A stretch of DNA of 8,227 nucleotides, taken from NCBI GenBank assembly GCA_902470035.1, contig CABREZ010000067.1:1-8227 (forward strand). The letters run 5' to 3'. Below are positions 6,466 to 8,227 of the stretch, one piece after another (the first letter of the stretch is position 1; every line of letters begins with the position of its first letter). The stretch comes from an uncultured Streptococcus sp. GTDB lineage: Bacteria; Bacillota; Bacilli; Lactobacillales; Streptococcaceae. A program made the translations under genes and the position numbers. The notes under the pieces were generated by a model. That model was given only the letters and a program-made list of their open reading frames with translations. It searched no databases and was not told the origin of the DNA.

Positions 6466-6605
6466 AAAAACTTTCCGCTGTGAGAAAAGTGCCTGAAACC
6501 ATTGTGTTTCAGGCAATCGGGAGTTTTGAAACCTTAGGTTCAAAACTAAGTCATGGAACTTCTTGGAAGTTCGCTGACGTCCGTACTCACCTAAGGAAAG
6601 TTTTT
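6466..6605. repeat. 140-bp palindromic MITE-like or RNA-like element (cloverleaf fold)
   Basis: The ends are perfect 11-bp inverted repeats: AAAAACTTTCC (6466-6476) and GGAAAGTTTTT (6595-6605). After a small internal loop the stem goes on with GTGAG (6480-6484) against CTCAC (6586-6590). Inside lie three further hairpins in a row: TGCCTGAAAC (6490-6499) with GTTTCAGGCA (6506-6515); GTTTTGAA plus CC with GG plus TTCAAAAC across 6523-6546 with one bulged base; and GAACTTC (6556-6562) with GAAGTTC (6566-6572). The whole can fold as a closed stem with three arms on either strand. No convincing start and ribosome binding site precede the open frames that cross it. Size and terminal inverted repeats suggest a small non-autonomous mobile element or dispersed repeat of the BOX/RUP kind, although it matches neither consensus as I remember them. 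A structured RNA is the alternative. Confidence 0.6.
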
Positions 6606-6631
6606 CAGAAGACTTTATTTTCAATCTGAAA

Positions 6632-6659
6632 TGCTCACCTAAGTGGTGAGCATTTTTTT
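6632..6659. terminator. Hairpin terminator between nanR and nanK
   Basis: TGCTCACC (6632-6639) and GGTGAGCA (6645-6652) form a perfect 8-bp stem with loop TAAGT. Seven T follow on the plus strand (6653-6659), so the strong direction is plus, against any read-through from nanR into nanK. For nanK, whose stop is 11 bp away, the downstream run is only TTTCAG, so termination of nanK may be partial here and be completed at 6350-6381. Confidence 0.75.
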
Positions 6660-6662
6660 GAT

Positions 6663-7556
6663 TTAATTGCGTCTGGCTTGTTGTTGTTTGAAATGGTAGT
6701 AAGCTCCTACCATCCCTGCTGTATTTTGATGATGTGCAAACTCCAATTGTGTTTTGTCTGCAAGGCTTGGAACCAGGGAGTCTTTGAGGGCGGCTGAAAT
6801 TTTTGGTTTCAATATCGCTTCCTGTCCCATGACCCCACCACCAAGGATGACCACTTGAGGATTGACAACATAACAGATATTGGCAAGCCCCTTGCCTAGG
6901 TAATCGACCATTCGATCGATTCCCGCCATACAGATGGTATTTCCTTGGGTCGCTTCCTTGAATATGCGACGACCACTCCATTGTTCAACAGGATCTCCAT
7001 GTTGCTTGGCAACATATTCAACCAAAGCCGTAGTCGAGGCTAAATCTTGGAAGGCACCATCTTGAAGATGAAGATAGCCTACTTCACAGGCAGAATTGCT
7101 AAAACCATGGAAAATCTCCCCATTAATTAAGAGACAGCCACCGATTCCAGTGCCGACTGTTAAACAGACAGCAACTTGGGCCCCCTGGCCATTCCCTGAC
7201 ATGACTTCTGCTAAACCAGCACAGTTGACGTCATTTTCAATCTCGCAGGGAATGTGAAAGGTTTCCTCAATTTCTTTTTTAAACTGAGTTCCCGCATAAT
7301 TGGGAATCTGTGGTCCAGCATAAAAGATTTCCCCCTTATCGGGATCAACCATCCCAGCTGACGAAATACAGACTCCAAGAATGTTATTTTCTTCTAGGTA
7401 AGATTCTACTAAAGCTTTGGTTTTCCCTAGAATTCCAGGTCCCCCTTTTTCAGCTTCTGTCGGCATTTCATGCGACTCAATCAAATTCTCTGCTTCATCA
7501 ATCAGACCATATTTGATATTGGTCCCACCGATATCAATCGCTAGGTAATAGGCCAT
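6663..7556 (-). CDS. nanK: ROK-family sugar kinase, probable N-acetylmannosamine kinase
   Basis: The 297-residue protein is a ROK-family sugar kinase. The phosphate-binding loop AIDIGGTNIKYGLID (6-20), the sugar/catalytic block IENDVNCAGLAE (107-118) with Asp109 as the likely general base, the loop TVGTGIGG (133-140) and NPQVVILGGGV (232-242) are all in place and in order. In the context of nanA it most likely phosphorylates N-acetylmannosamine to the 6-phosphate, the second step of sialic-acid breakdown. Unusually, the ROK zinc site (usual GH then CxCGxxGC) is absent: the region reads CEVGYLHLQDGAFQDLAS (157-174), with Tyr161 in place of the His and no Cys cluster. Zinc-free NanK-like kinases are known in other Firmicutes. 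The ATG at 7556 has AAAGGAG upstream and lies 30 bp after nanA, so the two are probably one transcript. A glucokinase-like role cannot be excluded from sequence alone. Confidence 0.85.
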   Translation of the reverse strand: MAYYLAIDIGGTNIKYGLIDEAENLIESHEMPTEAEKGGPGILGKTKALVESYLEENNILGVCISSAGMVDPDKGEIFYAGPQIPNYAGTQFKKEIEETFHIPCEIENDVNCAGLAEVMSGNGQGAQVAVCLTVGTGIGGCLLINGEIFHGFSNSACEVGYLHLQDGAFQDLASTTALVEYVAKQHGDPVEQWSGRRIFKEATQGNTICMAGIDRMVDYLGKGLANICYVVNPQVVILGGGVMGQEAILKPKISAALKDSLVPSLADKTQLEFAHHQNTAGMVGAYYHFKQQQARRN

Positions 7557-7586
7557 ACACCTCTCCTTTCCGATTTACACTCTTTT

Positions 7587-8227
7587 TTAAAGGAAACGTT
7601 CCTTGACTTCACTGATTAAGCTAGCTGCTTTTTGAACCACTTCCTGGTCTGCTTCAGTTACCGGGGTTAATGGACTCCGAACAGATCCCAGTTCTAGACC
7701 TTCATTGATCCGCAAGACTTCTTTAATGACCCCATACATGTTTCCATGAGCAGACGTCAAGACTCCGATAATGCCATTGATGGCAAACTGCAAGGCACGC
7801 GCAGTCTCCAAATCCTTGTCCGCAATCAATTGATTGAGTTTCAAGAAGAGTTCCGGCATAGCACCATAGGTGCCTCCAATACCAGCTCCTGCTCCCATCA
7901 GACGGCCACCTAAGAATTGCTCATCCGGACCATTAAAGACGATGTGGTCTTCACTACCTAAAGAAGCAAAGGTTTGAATATCCTGCACAGGCATGGAAGA
8001 GTTTTTCACCCCAATGACCCGTGGATTTTTCAACATTTCTTTATACAGACTCGGTGTCAAAGCCACACCTGCCAATTGCGGGATATTGTAGATAACGAAG
8101 TCTGTGTTTGGCGCTGCTGCGCTGATTTCATTCCAATAGTGGGCTACACTATACTCTGGCAAGCGGAAGTAAATCGGCGGAATGGCCGCAATGGCATCTA
8201 CTCCTAGTTCTTCTGCATGTCGTGCCA
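7587..8227 (-). CDS. nanA: N-acetylneuraminate lyase, 5' part outside window
   Basis: The visible 212 residues are the C-terminal two-thirds of a DapA-superfamily lyase that splits N-acetylneuraminate into N-acetylmannosamine and pyruvate in the cytoplasm. The frame is open to the right edge, and the first roughly 90 residues of a typical 300-residue enzyme are missing. Marks are IAAIPPIYFRLPEYSVAHYW (12-31 of the visible part), IYNIPQLAG (45-53) with the catalytic Tyr46, VIGVKNSSMP (70-79) with the Schiff-base Lys74 (codon 8004-8006), VFNGPDEQFLGGRLMGA, and GIGGTYGAMPELFLKLNQLI, all characteristic of sialic-acid lyases rather than dihydrodipicolinate synthase. TAA at 7587-7589 ends the gene, 30 bp before nanK. 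An apparent TTG start at 8162 is internal, because the conserved sequence goes on upstream of it. Confidence 0.95.
   Translation of the reverse strand, partial: ARHAEELGVDAIAAIPPIYFRLPEYSVAHYWNEISAAAPNTDFVIYNIPQLAGVALTPSLYKEMLKNPRVIGVKNSSMPVQDIQTFASLGSEDHIVFNGPDEQFLGGRLMGAGAGIGGTYGAMPELFLKLNQLIADKDLETARALQFAINGIIGVLTSAHGNMYGVIKEVLRINEGLELGSVRSPLTPVTEADQEVVQKAASLISEVKERFL

Noticed and set aside
6451..6981. A 176-codon open frame on the minus strand crossing the cloverleaf element and the end of nanK
   Set aside because: Its first half is a shifted frame of the well-supported nanK and its second half runs through palindromic non-coding DNA. It has no ribosome binding site and no recognisable domain.
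8160..8162. TTG as a start codon of a shortened nanA
   Set aside because: The frame stays open to the window edge and the residues before it (AIAAIPPIYFR) belong to the lyase family core.
1..8227. CRISPR arrays, tRNA or rRNA genes, insertion sequences with transposase
   Set aside because: No regularly spaced direct repeats, no tRNA-like fold with CCA-type arms, no rRNA motifs and no transposase or integrase residues were seen on either strand.

Overview
The window reads as part of a Streptococcus chromosome, probably of the mitis/sanguinis type. The basis is protein-level recognition of the streptococcal sialic-acid regulator NanR and of an Enterococcus/Streptococcus-type ntp Na+-translocating V-ATPase operon. 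AGGAGG ribosome binding sites, extended -10 promoters and AT-rich hairpin terminators fit a low-GC Firmicute. The species cannot be fixed by eye.

Layout. Positions 1-5180 (minus strand) hold the 5' two-thirds of a V-type ATPase operon read right to left: ntpF (peripheral stalk), ntpI (membrane stator, subunit a), ntpK (c-ring proteolipid), ntpE (peripheral stalk), ntpC (subunit C/d) and ntpG (central rotor subunit F). Next comes a GNAT acetyltransferase gene that overlaps ntpG by ATGA and runs off the left edge. The catalytic genes ntpA, ntpB and ntpD are not in the window and are expected to lie beyond the left edge. Positions 5181-5446 form a divergent regulatory region with one extended -10 promoter facing each way and two inverted-repeat pairs. 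Positions 5447-6286 (plus strand) hold nanR, an RpiR/SIS-type regulator. Positions 6287-6662 are a gene-free convergent spacer with two nearly identical hairpin terminators in inverted orientation, an AT-rich dyad, and a 140-bp palindromic element that can fold as a closed cloverleaf. Positions 6663-8227 (minus strand) hold a ROK-family kinase (probable N-acetylmannosamine kinase, nanK) and the C-terminal part of N-acetylneuraminate lyase (nanA), an evident nanA-nanK operon.

How it works together. NanA cleaves sialic acid to N-acetylmannosamine plus pyruvate, the ROK kinase phosphorylates the N-acetylmannosamine, and NanR, whose SIS domain would sense a phosphosugar, would control the nan genes. 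The divergent ntp operon encodes a pump whose c-subunit keeps all five side chains known to bind Na+ in Enterococcus hirae NtpK, so it very probably exports Na+ at the cost of ATP. Whether the two systems are co-regulated through the shared 5181-5446 region is open.

No wholly new system was found. The items most worth a second look are the cloverleaf repeat at 6466-6605, the acetyltransferase gene inside the ATPase operon, and the inverted 14-bp sites in the divergent promoter region.
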